Below, piece after piece: positions 24,813 through 33,855 of a DNA stretch of 64,000 bases (position 1 is its first letter; the number at the start of each line of letters is the position of its first letter). A model generated the notes under the pieces. That model saw only the letters and a program-made list of their open reading frames with translations. It had not been told where the DNA came from and made no database searches. A program made the position numbers and the translations under genes. The DNA lies in NCBI RefSeq assembly GCF_042650565.1, contig NZ_JBHSBH010000005.1, forward strand, positions 212,452 through 276,451, read 5' to 3'. The stretch comes from Nocardiopsis_B sediminis. Lineage in GTDB: Bacteria > Actinomycetota > Actinomycetes > Streptosporangiales > Streptosporangiaceae.

Positions 24813-25838
24813 ATGGGCGAGTCGGACCCCCCGGGCATGGACCTGCGCAAGCTGCGCGCCCACCTCGATTCCGCGCTCCCGGGCCTGGTCCGGGCCGATC
24901 TGCACGGCGAGCTGATCGCGGGCGGCCGCTCCAACCTCACCTACCTGGTCACCGACGACCACCACCGCTGGGTGGTCCGCCGGCCGCCACTGGGCCACGT
25001 GCTGCCGACCGCACACGACATGGGCCGTGAGCACCGGGTCATCAGCGCGCTGGAGGGGACCCCGGTCCCCGTTCCGGGCACCGTCCTGTCGTGCCCCGAC
25101 TCCGATGTCATCGGGGCGCCGTTCTACGTGATGGAGTACGTGGCGGGGACGCCGTTCCGGCGGGCCGGCGAGCTCGACGCCCTGGGCGCCACGCGTACCC
25201 GCGCCATCGTGCTGTCGATGGTGGACACTCTCGTGGCCCTGCACGCGGTCGACCCCGTCGGCGCCGGACTCGCCGACTTCGGCCGCCCTGAGGGGTTCAC
25301 GGCCCGTCAGCTCCGCCGGTGGGGCAAGCAGCTCGACGCGTCGCGCAGCCGCGAGCTGCCCGGCGTCGACGAGCTGCACCGGCGGCTGGCCGCCCGGCTC
25401 CCGGACCCGCCGGCCCCGGCGGTCGTCCACGGCGACTACCGGCTCGACAACATGCTGGTCGACGGCGCCGACCGCATCACCGCCGTGCTCGACTGGGAGA
25501 TGTCCACGCTCGGCGACCCGCTGACCGACCTCGGGCTGCTCCTGGCCTACGGCAGCCCGGCGATGCCCGTCGGCTCGGGTGTGAGCGACGCCCACCTGGC
25601 GGCGGGCTACCCCGCGGCCGACGAGATCACCGAGCGCTACGCCCGCGGTTCCGGCCTCGATGTCGCCGACCTCGACTGGTACGTCGGGTTCGCCTTCTTC
25701 AAGATCGCCGTGATCCTGGAGGGCATCCACTACCGGTTCGCCCAGGGCCGGACCGTCGGCGCGGACTTCGACCGGATCGGGGAGGTCGTGCCCGGGCTCA
25801 TCGAGGGCGGGCTGGCGCGGATGGAGGGGCGGGGTTAG
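24813..25838 (+). CDS. APH-family phosphotransferase (ACAD10-like)
   Basis: A 341-residue protein of the aminoglycoside phosphotransferase/choline kinase fold. VVHGDYRLDNMLVDG gives the catalytic loop (Asp, Asn), VLDWEMSTLGDPLTDLG the metal-binding Asp, and GGRSNLTYLVTDD the nucleotide loop. This subgroup is usually encoded beside acyl-CoA dehydrogenases and acts on hydroxyacyl-CoA-type or other small alcohols rather than antibiotics. I prefer ATG 24813 (MGESDPPGMDLRKLRAHL). A TetR regulator precedes it. Confidence 0.87.
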   Translation: MGESDPPGMDLRKLRAHLDSALPGLVRADLHGELIAGGRSNLTYLVTDDHHRWVVRRPPLGHVLPTAHDMGREHRVISALEGTPVPVPGTVLSCPDSDVIGAPFYVMEYVAGTPFRRAGELDALGATRTRAIVLSMVDTLVALHAVDPVGAGLADFGRPEGFTARQLRRWGKQLDASRSRELPGVDELHRRLAARLPDPPAPAVVHGDYRLDNMLVDGADRITAVLDWEMSTLGDPLTDLGLLLAYGSPAMPVGSGVSDAHLAAGYPAADEITERYARGSGLDVADLDWYVGFAFFKIAVILEGIHYRFAQGRTVGADFDRIGEVVPGLIEGGLARMEGRG

Positions 25839-25859
25839 GCGGATCCGTGCCTGAGGACG

Positions 25860-25911
25860 CTACGTCCACCCGGCGTCGTGCGCGAGAATGGCCGCCTGCA
25901 CCCGGTTGGTC
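25860..25911 (-). pseudogene. 3' scrap of a response regulator gene
   Basis: Positions 25861-25911 repeat 25937-25987, the end of the intact response regulator gene, with only 3 mismatches in 51 nt. They still read T-N-R-V-Q-A-A-I-L-A-H-D-A-G-W-T-stop on the minus strand. It is the remains of a tandem response regulator copy whose body was deleted. It fits the other duplication scars in this cluster. Confidence 0.85.
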
Positions 25912-25935
25912 GTTGGTCATGCAGTACCGCCCCGA

Positions 25936-26583
25936 CTACGTCCACCCCGCGTCGTGCGCCAGAATGGCCGCCTGCACACGGTTGGTCATGCCCAGTTTGG
26001 CGAGGATGCGGCTGACGTGGGCCTTCACCGTCGCCTCGCGCATGCCGAGGGCGCGGCCCGCCTCTGCGTTGGACATCCCGCGGGCGACGGCGGTGAGGAC
26101 GTCGCGCTCACGGCCGCTGAGCACGGCCAGCCGGTCGGCCGCCTGCGCGGCGCCGGGCCGTGCCGGGGCGGCGAAGCGCTCCAGCATGCGCTTGGTGATG
26201 GTGGGCGCGAGCATCGCGTTGCCGTCGGCGACGGTGCGCACGGCGGCGATGAGGTCGCGGGGCGGGGTGTCCTTGAGCAGGAACCCGACCGCGCCCGCGC
26301 GCAGCGCCTGGTGCACGTATTCGTCGAGGTCGAAGGTCGTCAGCAGGACCACCTTCGGCGGCTCGGGGAGGGCGGCGAGCTCGGCCGCGGCGGTCAGGCC
26401 GTCGGTGTTGGGCATCCGGATGTCGAGCAGCATGATGTCGGGGGCCAGCCGCCGCGCCAGGTCGACGGCCTCGGATCCGTCGGTGCCTTCGGCGACCACC
26501 TCGATGTCGTCGGCGGCGTCGAGGATCATCCGCAGCCCCGACCGCACCAGTTGTTCGTCGTCCACCACGACCGTGCGGATCAC
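25936..26583 (-). CDS. NarL-family response regulator of the kinase/ABC cluster
   Basis: A 215-residue response regulator. The receiver has VVVDDEQ (acidic pair), phospho-acceptor Asp54 in MLLDIRMPN and the Lys of FLLKDTPP. The LuxR-type DNA-binding domain has LSGRERDVLTAVARGMSNAEAG and EATVKAHVSRILAKLG. GTG 26583 overlaps the stop of the kinase gene in a GTGA tetranucleotide, so translation is coupled. It is the only complete regulator for the two kinases here and presumably serves both. Likely targets are the divergent ABC exporter genes. Confidence 0.93.
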   Translation of the reverse strand: MIRTVVVDDEQLVRSGLRMILDAADDIEVVAEGTDGSEAVDLARRLAPDIMLLDIRMPNTDGLTAAAELAALPEPPKVVLLTTFDLDEYVHQALRAGAVGFLLKDTPPRDLIAAVRTVADGNAMLAPTITKRMLERFAAPARPGAAQAADRLAVLSGRERDVLTAVARGMSNAEAGRALGMREATVKAHVSRILAKLGMTNRVQAAILAHDAGWT

Positions 26584-27872
26584 TGTGCCGCTCCCCCGTC
26601 CTCGTCCTCGTCGGCCGCCCCGTCGATCGGAACGATAGCGCGGACCTGCCATCCGCCGTCGGGGAAGGGACCCGCCGACAGTGTTCCGCCCGCCAGGGCG
26701 ATCCGCTCGCGCAGCCCGGCCAGCCCGTAGCCGCTGGCGGGCGGGGGCTCGGTGATGGGCCCGATGTCGGGGAGTGGCTCGTTGGCGACCACGATCTCCA
26801 GGTCGCGGTCGCCGTAGCCCAGCCGTACGGTGACGGGGCAGCCCGGCGCGTGCTTGCCCGCGTTGGTCAGCGCCTCCTGGACCATCCGGTAGCCGGTGCG
26901 CTCCAGCCTGGGCGGCAGCGCACGCGGGGTCCCGGTCGTCTCCCACTCCACCGGCATGCCGGCCGTCCGCCACTGCCCTATCAACCGCGCCAGGTCGGCC
27001 AGCACCGGCTGCGGCGCAGTGGGGGCGGCGTCGTCGCCGCTGCGCAGGACCCCCAGGATCTCCCGCAGCTCGGCGAGCGCTTCGCGGCCGGTGGTGCGGA
27101 TGAGCCCGGCCGTGTCGGCGGTCTTGGGCTCCGCCGCCGACACCTCCAGCCCGCCGGCGTGCAGCACCATCAGGCTGACCCGGTGGGCGACGATGTCGTG
27201 CATCTCGCGGGCGATGCGGGTGCGCTCGCCGTTGATGGCCTGCTCGGCCAGGAGGTGCTGTTCGCGTTCGAGCCGTTCAGCGCGTTCGTGCAGGTTCGCG
27301 ACGAGCTGGCGCCGGGTGCCCACCCACAGGCCGGCCGTCAGGGGGAACGCGATCACCAGGATGGTCACCATGATCGTCGGCGGTGCCATGCCCCATCCCC
27401 CGCCCCCGGGGACATAGGTGTAGATCCAGATCACGCACAACACCATGACCGCGGTCCAGACGGCCAGCGACCGGCGCCGGTGGATGAACCAGGACGCGTA
27501 GGAGTAGAGCGCCAGCGCGATCGGGAAACTGTTACCGAAGCCGCAGGCCAGCGCCGCGGCGACGGTGAGCAGGACGGCGGGGCGGGATCGGCGGAACAGG
27601 GTCGCCACGGACACCGCGGTCGCGCCGGTGAACATGATCGCCATCCAGACGAGCGTCGCCTCGACCGAGGAGCCTGTCGGCCCCACCTTGTTGGCGAGGG
27701 TGTCGAGCGGGCCGTCCGGCAGCCCGGCCGTGGAGACCGCCCAGAGGGGGAAGAGGCCGATGGCAAGGGCCCAATCGGCGATCCCGTGGCGCCGGTCCCA
27801 CAGCCATCCCCCGATGCGCGGCGGCCACTCTTCCCGCCAGAAGGGACGGCGTTGCACAGTGTCGTCACCCAT
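26580..27872 (-). CDS. Membrane sensor histidine kinase (intact copy)
   Basis: A 430-residue NarL-type kinase. The N-terminal sensor half (residues ~30-185) has about five membrane segments, with the conserved LFRRSRPA and SYASWFIHRRRSLA loops. His225 in RIAREMHDIVAHR is the phosphate acceptor. The ATPase domain has EALTNAGKHAPG and SGYGLAGLRERIALAGG. The C-terminus is acidic (DEDEDGG). It is apparently leaderless: TACACT (-10) lies 7 nt before the ATG. It shares long identical blocks with the kinase at 28190-30169. The cluster layout resembles actinomycete systems that sense cell-envelope antibiotics. Confidence 0.92.
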   Translation of the reverse strand: MGDDTVQRRPFWREEWPPRIGGWLWDRRHGIADWALAIGLFPLWAVSTAGLPDGPLDTLANKVGPTGSSVEATLVWMAIMFTGATAVSVATLFRRSRPAVLLTVAAALACGFGNSFPIALALYSYASWFIHRRRSLAVWTAVMVLCVIWIYTYVPGGGGWGMAPPTIMVTILVIAFPLTAGLWVGTRRQLVANLHERAERLEREQHLLAEQAINGERTRIAREMHDIVAHRVSLMVLHAGGLEVSAAEPKTADTAGLIRTTGREALAELREILGVLRSGDDAAPTAPQPVLADLARLIGQWRTAGMPVEWETTGTPRALPPRLERTGYRMVQEALTNAGKHAPGCPVTVRLGYGDRDLEIVVANEPLPDIGPITEPPPASGYGLAGLRERIALAGGTLSAGPFPDGGWQVRAIVPIDGAADEDEDGGAAQ

Positions 27873-27879
27873 GCGCCGG

Positions 27880-27885
27880 AGTGTA
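27880..27885 (-). promoter_or_regulatory. Leaderless -10 box of the intact kinase
   Basis: On the minus strand TACACT is followed by CCGGCGC and the ATG at 27872. Exactly the same 16 bases occur before the chimeric kinase (30177-30182), so the promoter was duplicated with the gene. Confidence 0.6.
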
Positions 27886-27934
27886 TGTGGCCTGCGGGGC
27901 CGGACGTCACCGCAGGCCGGAGCGGCACAGCGGG

Positions 27935-28033
27935 GCGACGAAAGTCGGTGTGTCCGCGTTGTCGCAGTTCACGGCCGCGCTGGGGGGAGGCCGGTGGCGC
28001 CGCCTCCGGTAGCGCACCCACGACGAAAGTCGG
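27935..28033. promoter_or_regulatory. Paired GACGAAAGTC boxes upstream of the intact kinase
   Basis: GCGACGAAAGTCGG (27935-27948) and ACGACGAAAGTCGG (28020-28033) share the inverted repeat CGAC-GAAA-GTCG and are 85 nt apart. The same pair occurs 83 nt apart before the chimeric kinase and ABC genes (30231-30327). These are candidate sites for the cluster's response regulator. The rest of 27873-28142 is homologous to the ABC promoter region (CTTAAG and CCGGAAATCGG stretches) and holds no gene. Confidence 0.6.
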
Positions 28034-28142
28034 GGGTGGGGCACTGCTTAAGGCCGCTGGGCGGCCTCGCCGACCGCCTGTCCGTCCCGTACCGGAAATC
28101 GGGTGCGCGGGCGACGACCCGCCGCACCGCGCCGACCTGGCA

Positions 28143-28193
28143 TCAGCCGTGACCGCCCCGGCTTTCGTCGCCCACCACGACCGTGCGAATCAC
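28143..28193 (-). pseudogene. 5' scrap of a second response regulator gene
   Basis: GTG 28193 overlaps the stop of the chimeric kinase gene exactly as in the intact pair and opens M-I-R-T-V-V-V-G-D-E, matching the first ten residues of the intact regulator with one change. It then diverges to a stop after 16 codons. The regulator that belonged to this kinase has been lost apart from its start. Confidence 0.85.
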
Positions 28194-30169
28194 CGTGCCA
28201 CTCGCTCGTCCTCGTCCTCGTTCTCGCTCTCTTCGGCCGCCCCGTCGATCGGAACGACGGCGCGGACCTGCCATCCGCCGTCGGGGAAGGGACCCGCCGA
28301 CAGTGTTCCGCCGGCAAGGGCGATCCGCTCGCGCAGCCCGGCCAGCCCGTAGCCGCTCGTGGGCGGCGGCTCGGCGGCGGGCCCGGTGTCAGGCCCCATG
28401 TCGGGGGGGAGTGGCTCGTTGGCGACCACGATCTCCAGGTCGTGATCGCCGTAGCCCAGCCGTACGGTGACGGGGCAGCCCGGTGCATGCTTGCCCGCGT
28501 TGGTCAGCGCCTCCTGGACCATCCGGTAGCCGGTGCGCTCCAGCCTGGGTGGTAGGGCGCGCGGCGTCCCGGTCGTCACCCACTCCACCGATGTGCCGGC
28601 CGTGCGCCACTGCCCGATGAGCCGCGCCAGGTCGGCCAGCACCGGCTGCGGCGCGGTGGGGGCGGCGTCGTCGCTGCTGCGCAGGACGCCCAGGATCTCG
28701 CGCAGCTCCGCGAGCGCTTCGCGGCCGGTGGTGCGGATGAGCCCGGCGGTATCGGCGGTCTTCGACTCTGCCGTCGACACCTCCAGCCCGCCGGCGTGCA
28801 GCACGATGAGGCTGACCCGGTGGGCGACGATGTCGTGCATCTCGCGGGCGATGCGGGTGCGCTCGCCGTTGATGGCCTGCTCGGCCAGGAGGTGCTGCTC
28901 GCGTTCGAGCCGTTCGGCGCGTTCATGCAGGTTGTCGATGAGCTGGCGCCGGGTGCCCACCCACAGGCCCGCGGTCAGGGGCAACACGACCACCAGCGTG
29001 GTCACGAAGAGCGCCGACCCGATCAGGTCCTCGCCGCCGTTGAAGACGTTGGCGTAGACGTCGTTCCAGATCACACCGAGCACCATGACCGCGGTCCAGA
29101 TGGCCAGCGACCGCCGCCGGTGGATGAACCAGGACGCGTAGGAGTAGAGCGCCAGCGCGATCGGGAAGCCGTTGCCGAAGATGAAGACCAGGACCGCGGC
29201 GACGGCGAGCAGGATGGCCGGCCGGGAGCGGCGTAACAGGGTCGCCAGCGACACCGTCGTCGCCCCGCCGAGCATGATGGCGATCCAGGCGAAGTCCTCC
29301 GGGACCAAGGTGCCCGGAAGGGCCCGGTCGGAGAGGGTGCGGAAGGGGCCGCTGAGCAGCATCATGGCGGACACCCAGATCGGGAAGGGACCGATGGCAA
29401 GGGCCCAATCGGCAAGCCAGTGGCGCCGGTCCCACAGCCACCCCACGATCCACGGCGGCCACGCCCCTGACGGGAAGGCGCCGCGTTGCCCGGTGATGCG
29501 GGTGCGCTCGCCGTTGACGGCCTGCTCGGCCAGGAGGTGCTGTTCGCGTTCGAGCCGCTCGGCGCGTTCGGGCGGGTCCTCGCCGAGCCGGCGCCGGGTG
29601 CCCGCCAACAGGCCGGCGGTCAGGGGGAACGCGACCACCAGGATGGTCGCGAAGACCACCGCTTCGACCAAGCCTCCGCCGCCGTCGTAGGCGTAGAAGT
29701 AGGTGCAGATCCCGATCACGCCGACCATGACCGCGGTCCAGATGGCCAGCGACCGCCGCCGGTGGCTGAACCAGGACGCGTAGGAGAAGAGCGCGAGCGC
29801 GATCGGGAAGCCGTCGCCGAAGCCGAAGGCCATGGCCACGGCGACGGTGAGCAGAAGGGCGGGCCGGGAGCGGCGGAACAGCGTCGCCAGCGACACCGCC
29901 GTTACTGCGCCCAGCGCGATGGCGCTGAGGGCGCTCCAGGCGATATCCGCCTCCAGCTGGCGGCCCTGCGCATCCGTAGAGATCCGTTCGACGAGGACGT
30001 GGAAGGGGCCGTGTGGCAGCGCGATCACGTTGAACAGCAAGATCGGGAAGGGACCGATGGCAAGGGCCCAGTCGGCGATCCTGTGGCGCCGGTCCCACAG
30101 CCACCCCCCGATCCGCAGCGGCCATTCCCCTGACCGGAAGGCACGGCGTTGCACAGTGTCGTCACCCAT
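28190..30169 (-). CDS. Chimeric histidine kinase with two sensor modules
   Basis: A 659-residue kinase made of two copies of the sensor half of its neighbour. Residues 1-225 are a complete sensor plus coiled linker (HLLAEQAVNGERTRI) that stops just before the phospho-acceptor His. At about residue 226 a second N-terminus begins (GQRGAFPSGAWPPWIVGWLWDRRHW), followed by a second membrane sensor, linker, His445 (EMHDIVAHR) and a full ATPase domain. Recombination between tandem kinases must have removed the first catalytic half and the regulator between them. About ten membrane segments are expected. It should still phosphorylate a regulator, probably the one at 25936. Confidence 0.9.
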   Translation of the reverse strand: MGDDTVQRRAFRSGEWPLRIGGWLWDRRHRIADWALAIGPFPILLFNVIALPHGPFHVLVERISTDAQGRQLEADIAWSALSAIALGAVTAVSLATLFRRSRPALLLTVAVAMAFGFGDGFPIALALFSYASWFSHRRRSLAIWTAVMVGVIGICTYFYAYDGGGGLVEAVVFATILVVAFPLTAGLLAGTRRRLGEDPPERAERLEREQHLLAEQAVNGERTRITGQRGAFPSGAWPPWIVGWLWDRRHWLADWALAIGPFPIWVSAMMLLSGPFRTLSDRALPGTLVPEDFAWIAIMLGGATTVSLATLLRRSRPAILLAVAAVLVFIFGNGFPIALALYSYASWFIHRRRSLAIWTAVMVLGVIWNDVYANVFNGGEDLIGSALFVTTLVVVLPLTAGLWVGTRRQLIDNLHERAERLEREQHLLAEQAINGERTRIAREMHDIVAHRVSLIVLHAGGLEVSTAESKTADTAGLIRTTGREALAELREILGVLRSSDDAAPTAPQPVLADLARLIGQWRTAGTSVEWVTTGTPRALPPRLERTGYRMVQEALTNAGKHAPGCPVTVRLGYGDHDLEIVVANEPLPPDMGPDTGPAAEPPPTSGYGLAGLRERIALAGGTLSAGPFPDGGWQVRAVVPIDGAAEESENEDEDERVAR

Positions 30170-30176
30170 GCGCCGG

Positions 30177-30182
30177 AGTGTA
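30177..30182 (-). promoter_or_regulatory. Leaderless -10 box of the chimeric kinase
   Basis: TACACT on the minus strand, 7 nt before the ATG at 30169, identical in context to the box at 27880-27885. Confidence 0.6.
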
Positions 30183-30230
30183 TGGGGCCCGCAGGCCGAA
30201 GATCATCGTGTGCCGCAGCGGCATAGCGGG

Positions 30231-30327
30231 ACGACGAAAGTCGGCGCACCGCTTCGTCGCAGGTCACTTCAGAACCCGGCGGTGATCGCGAGCGAGGGCA
30301 CCTGGCGGGGGTTACGACGAAAGTCGA
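30231..30327. promoter_or_regulatory. Paired GACGAAAGTC boxes between kinase and ABC exporter
   Basis: ACGACGAAAGTCGG (30231-30244) and ACGACGAAAGTCGA (30314-30327) lie in the divergent region between the chimeric kinase and the ABC genes (30170-30470). No gene is seen in this 301-nt interval; it should hold both promoters. Confidence 0.6.
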
Positions 30328-30470
30328 TGGGCGGCACGGTGCTTAAGCCCTTGGACGGCCCCGGCCCCCTCCTTAACGCCCTCCCGGAAATCGGCTGCGC
30401 GGCCGACGACCCGCCCCGCCGAGCGGGCCTAGCGTCTCCGGTGTCACCAACCGGGAAGAAAGAGGGAGAC

Positions 30471-31238
30471 GTGAGCGAGACCGCCGCGTTGGCCGGAGCG
30501 CAGTACACCCAGGCGCCACCCGCTGCCTACACACGAGATCTGACCAAGGTCTATGGGACGTCCGGATCCGCCGTGCACGCGCTGGACGGCGTGAGCGTGG
30601 AGTTCGCCCGCGGCGCCTTCACCGCGATCATGGGGCCGTCCGGGTCGGGCAAGTCCACCCTGATGCACTGCCTCGCGGGCCTGGACACCGCCACCTCGGG
30701 CACCGTGCACCTGGGCCGCACCGACATCACCCGGCTCAAGGACAAGGAGCTCACCCGGCTGCGCCGGGACCGCATCGGGTTCATCTTCCAGTCGTTCAAC
30801 CTGCTGCCGATGCTGACCGCCGAGCAGAACATCCTGCTTCCGGCGCAGATCGCCAAGCGCACGATGGACCGCGAGCGCTTCGACCGCATCGTCGATGTGG
30901 TGGGCCTGCGCGATCGCCTGGACCACCTGCCGTCCAAGCTCTCCGGCGGCCAGCAGCAGCGGGTCGCGGTCGCCCGCGCCCTGCTCGGCGCGCCGGAGGT
31001 GGTCTACGCCGACGAGCCCACCGGCAACCTCGATTCCCGGTCGGGCGCCGAGGTGCTGGCGTTCCTCCGCGATTCCGCCGCGAACATGGGCCAGACGATC
31101 GTCATGGTCACCCACGACCCCGTCGCCGCCGCCTACGCCGACCGCGTCGTCTTCCTGCGCGACGGCCGCCTGGTGGACGAGGTACACGCCCCCACCGCCG
31201 AGATCGTCCTCGACCGCCTCGTGAAGCTGGAGTCCTAG
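30471..31238 (+). CDS. MacB/LolD-type ABC transporter ATPase
   Basis: A 255-residue ATP-binding subunit. Walker A GPSGSGKST, Q-loop IFQSFNLLP, signature LSGGQQQRVAVARAL, Walker B VVYADEPTGNLDS and the switch His in VTHDP are all intact. GTG 30471 follows AGGGAG. The permease begins 7 nt after the stop, so the two form an exporter. It is transcribed away from the kinase genes. In related actinomycete clusters such exporters protect against peptide antibiotics; that role is inferred from layout only. Confidence 0.95.
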   Translation: MSETAALAGAQYTQAPPAAYTRDLTKVYGTSGSAVHALDGVSVEFARGAFTAIMGPSGSGKSTLMHCLAGLDTATSGTVHLGRTDITRLKDKELTRLRRDRIGFIFQSFNLLPMLTAEQNILLPAQIAKRTMDRERFDRIVDVVGLRDRLDHLPSKLSGGQQQRVAVARALLGAPEVVYADEPTGNLDSRSGAEVLAFLRDSAANMGQTIVMVTHDPVAAAYADRVVFLRDGRLVDEVHAPTAEIVLDRLVKLES

Positions 31239-31244
31239 GCCGCC

Positions 31245-33780
31245 ATGTTCCGAACCACGATGGCCGGCCTGCGCCTGCACAAGGGCCGGCTGGTCACCAC
31301 CGCACTCGCCATCGCCCTGGGGGTCATGTTCGTCGCCGGGACGCTGGTGTTCAGCGACACGCTCAGCGCGGCCTACAGCGCCCGGGTCATGGGCTCGGCC
31401 GACTCGCTGGAAGCCGTGGCCCGGCCCGCGTACGACGGGACACAGGACGGCGAGGAGGACCTGCCGGCCGGCGTGCTCGACGACATCCGCGCCCTGCCCG
31501 AGGTGGACGGTGCCGACGGCATCATCAAGGGCAACGCCGGACTGCTGGACAAGGACGGCCGGGCCGTCGGCACCATCCCGACCGCCGGCATCTCCGTGGG
31601 CGGGGTGATCCGCCACCGGGCGGACGAGGGCGCGCTGCCCAAGGCCGACGACGAGGCCGCCCTGGCCACCGTCACCGCCGACGCCACCGGGTACGGGATC
31701 GGCGATACCATCACCGTCCTCGACGCCGAAGGCGAACGGCACGAATTCGAAGTCACCGGGCTGATCGACGTCGGCGTCGACGCCGAGCTGGCCTACCGCG
31801 GCGCCGTCGCGTTCACCCACGAGACCGCCGCCGCCATGACGGGCCGCGACGACTTCTCCGAGATCGACGTGGTGGGGACCGAAGGCACCCCCGATCAGCA
31901 GGTGGCCGACGCGGTCGCCGGCGCGGCCGGGGACCGGGCCGAGGTCGTGACCGGCCAGGTGATGGGCGAGGAACTGGCGCGCGACTCCGGGGGCCAGGTC
32001 GGGTTGCTGGGCACGGCGCTGCTGTTGTTCGCCCTGATCTCGGTGCTCGTGGCGTCGATCGTCATCTACAACACGTTCGCGATCCTGCTCGCCCAGCGGC
32101 AGCGGGAGCTGGCGCTGCTACGCTGCGTGGGCGCCTCGCGGGGGCAGGTGTTCCGCAGTGTCCTGCTGGAGGCGCTGATCGTGGGCCTGGTGGCGTCGGC
32201 GCTGGGGGTGCTGGCGGGGATCGGCGTCGGCGCTGCCGGCGCATGGTTCGGCGGCGAAGCCGNNNNNNNNNNNNNNNNNCGGCGGCCCGGCGACACCGGT
32301 CGTGGGCCTCACGCCGGTGGCGGTCGGGCTGCTGGTCGGCACCGTCGTGACCCTGTTCGCCGCCGTGCTCCCGGCGCGCCGGGCGACCCACGTCCCGCCG
32401 CTGGCCGCGCTGCGCACCAGCGCGGTGGCCGCGGGCCTGGAGAAGGGCATCGGCTGGAAGCGGATCTCCATCGGCGTCGTGTTCTTCCTGGCCTCGGCGG
32501 GGCTGCTGGCGGTGGCGATGGGCGGGCAGAGCCCGGACACGGGGCTGTACCTGGTGGTGGCCGCGGGGATGCTCACCTTCATCGGCGTGGTGGTCATCAG
32601 CCCCCTCCTGGTGCGCGCCGTCGTCGCGGTCGTGGGCGTGCCGATGCGCCGCACGGGTGTCGCGAGCATGCTGGCCGCCGACAACGCCCGGCGCAGCCCG
32701 AAACGCGCGGCTGCGGCGATGATCGCGCTGGCGGTCGGCGCGACGCTCATCACCGGCTACTCGGTGGTCGACGCCTCCCTGCGCACCACCCTGAACGCGC
32801 AGCTGGACGAGCAGTACCCGGCCGACTACCAGCTGCTCTCCCAATTCACCGACGACGAGTACACCGGTATTCCCGCCGACGTCGCCGCGAACCTGGAGTC
32901 CTCCCCCGAGATCGAACAGGCCGTCTCGGAGCGCCAGGCCGATGTCGAGGGGGCCGACGGCGAGACGCTCACGGTCGCCACCTTCTTGGGCGGCCGTGTC
33001 GGCACCGACATCGACAGCGAGGTCGAGGAGGGCGACCTCGCCGACGTGGGGCCGGGCACCGTCGCGGTACCGGAAGACCTCGCCGGAGGGGGCGGGGTGG
33101 GCACCACCCTGTCCATCGAGACCGAAGAAGGTCCCCGGGACTACGAGATCGTCGCGGTGGTCTCGGAGGGGCAGCAGCTGTGGGGGGTGACGATGGACCC
33201 CGCCGATTTCGCGTCGGCGTTCCCCGGGACCACCACCGACTTCAGAGTGATGGTGCAGGCGGCCGAGGGTGCCGACCCGGCCGATGTGCGCGACGCGGTC
33301 TACGATGCCGTCGCCGACCACCCGACGGTCCAGGTCGAGTCGATGACCCAGATGCGCCAGCAGTACGACGAGATGCTGGGTATCGCGTTCCTGACCATCG
33401 CGGCCATGCTCGGCCTGGCGATCCTCATCGCGGTCGTCGGTATCGCCAACACCATGGCGCTGTCGGTGCTGGAGCGGAGGCGGGAATCGGCGCTGCTGCG
33501 GGCCCTGGGCGTGTCCGGCCGCCAGCTGCGCACGATGCTCGGCCTGGAGGCGGTGCTGCTGAGCCTGACCGGCGCGGCGGTGGGCATCGGGCTCGGCGTG
33601 CTGTTCGGCTGGGCGGCGAGCTCCACCGCCATGGAGGACATGGACATGCTGTTCACCCTGCCGGCCGGGCAGATCTCCGTGTTCATTGCGGTGGCGGTGG
33701 CCGCCGGCCTCCTGTCGTCGGCGCTGCCGGCACGCCGGGCGGCGCGCACCTCGATCAGCGGGACGCTCGCCGGCGAGTGA
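31245..33780 (+). CDS. FtsX/MacB-type ABC permease (interrupted by an assembly gap)
   Basis: About 845 residues in two FtsX-like halves. The first half (MFRTTMAGLRLHKGRLVTTALAIAL, extracellular domain, then LLGTALLLFALISVLVASIVIYNTFAILLAQRQRELALLR) ends at the N run 32263-32279. The second half resumes as PVVGLTPVAVGLLVGTVVTLFAAVLPARRA and ends with the paired FtsX motif LERRRESALLRALGVSGRQLRT. As written, the frame shifts by one base across 17 Ns; 16 or 19 unknown bases would restore it, so I treat this as one intact gene with a gap rather than a pseudogene. It is the membrane partner of the ATPase encoded 7 nt upstream. Confidence 0.88.
32263..32279. other. Assembly gap (17 N) inside the ABC permease gene
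   Basis: Seventeen unresolved bases between ..GGEA and GGPATPVV.. codons. The flanks are very GC-rich. The gap size does not keep the frame, so the true length is probably different. Confidence 0.95.
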
Positions 33781-33855
33781 CCGCGACACACCCGCAGGCG
33801 CGGACGGCCGGTTACGGCCGTCCGCGCCGTACTGTTGCCGCAGGGGGTGAGCGCC

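Noticed and set aside
24813..25838. Aminoglycoside resistance kinase
   Set aside because: The APH fold is present, but the sequence is of the ACAD10-like subgroup next to a lipid-type TetR regulator. Nothing supports antibiotic modification.
25860..25911. Attachment site of an integrative element at the response regulator 3' end
   Set aside because: The repeat is only 76 nt from the gene end, no integrase or cargo lies between, and 5' scraps elsewhere in the cluster fit tandem duplication and deletion better.
28190..30169. Treating the double-sensor kinase as an assembly error
   Set aside because: The two sensor halves differ at many positions (for example in the loops after DWALAIGPFPI), so they are not one sequence duplicated by the assembler. 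Resequencing would still be worthwhile.
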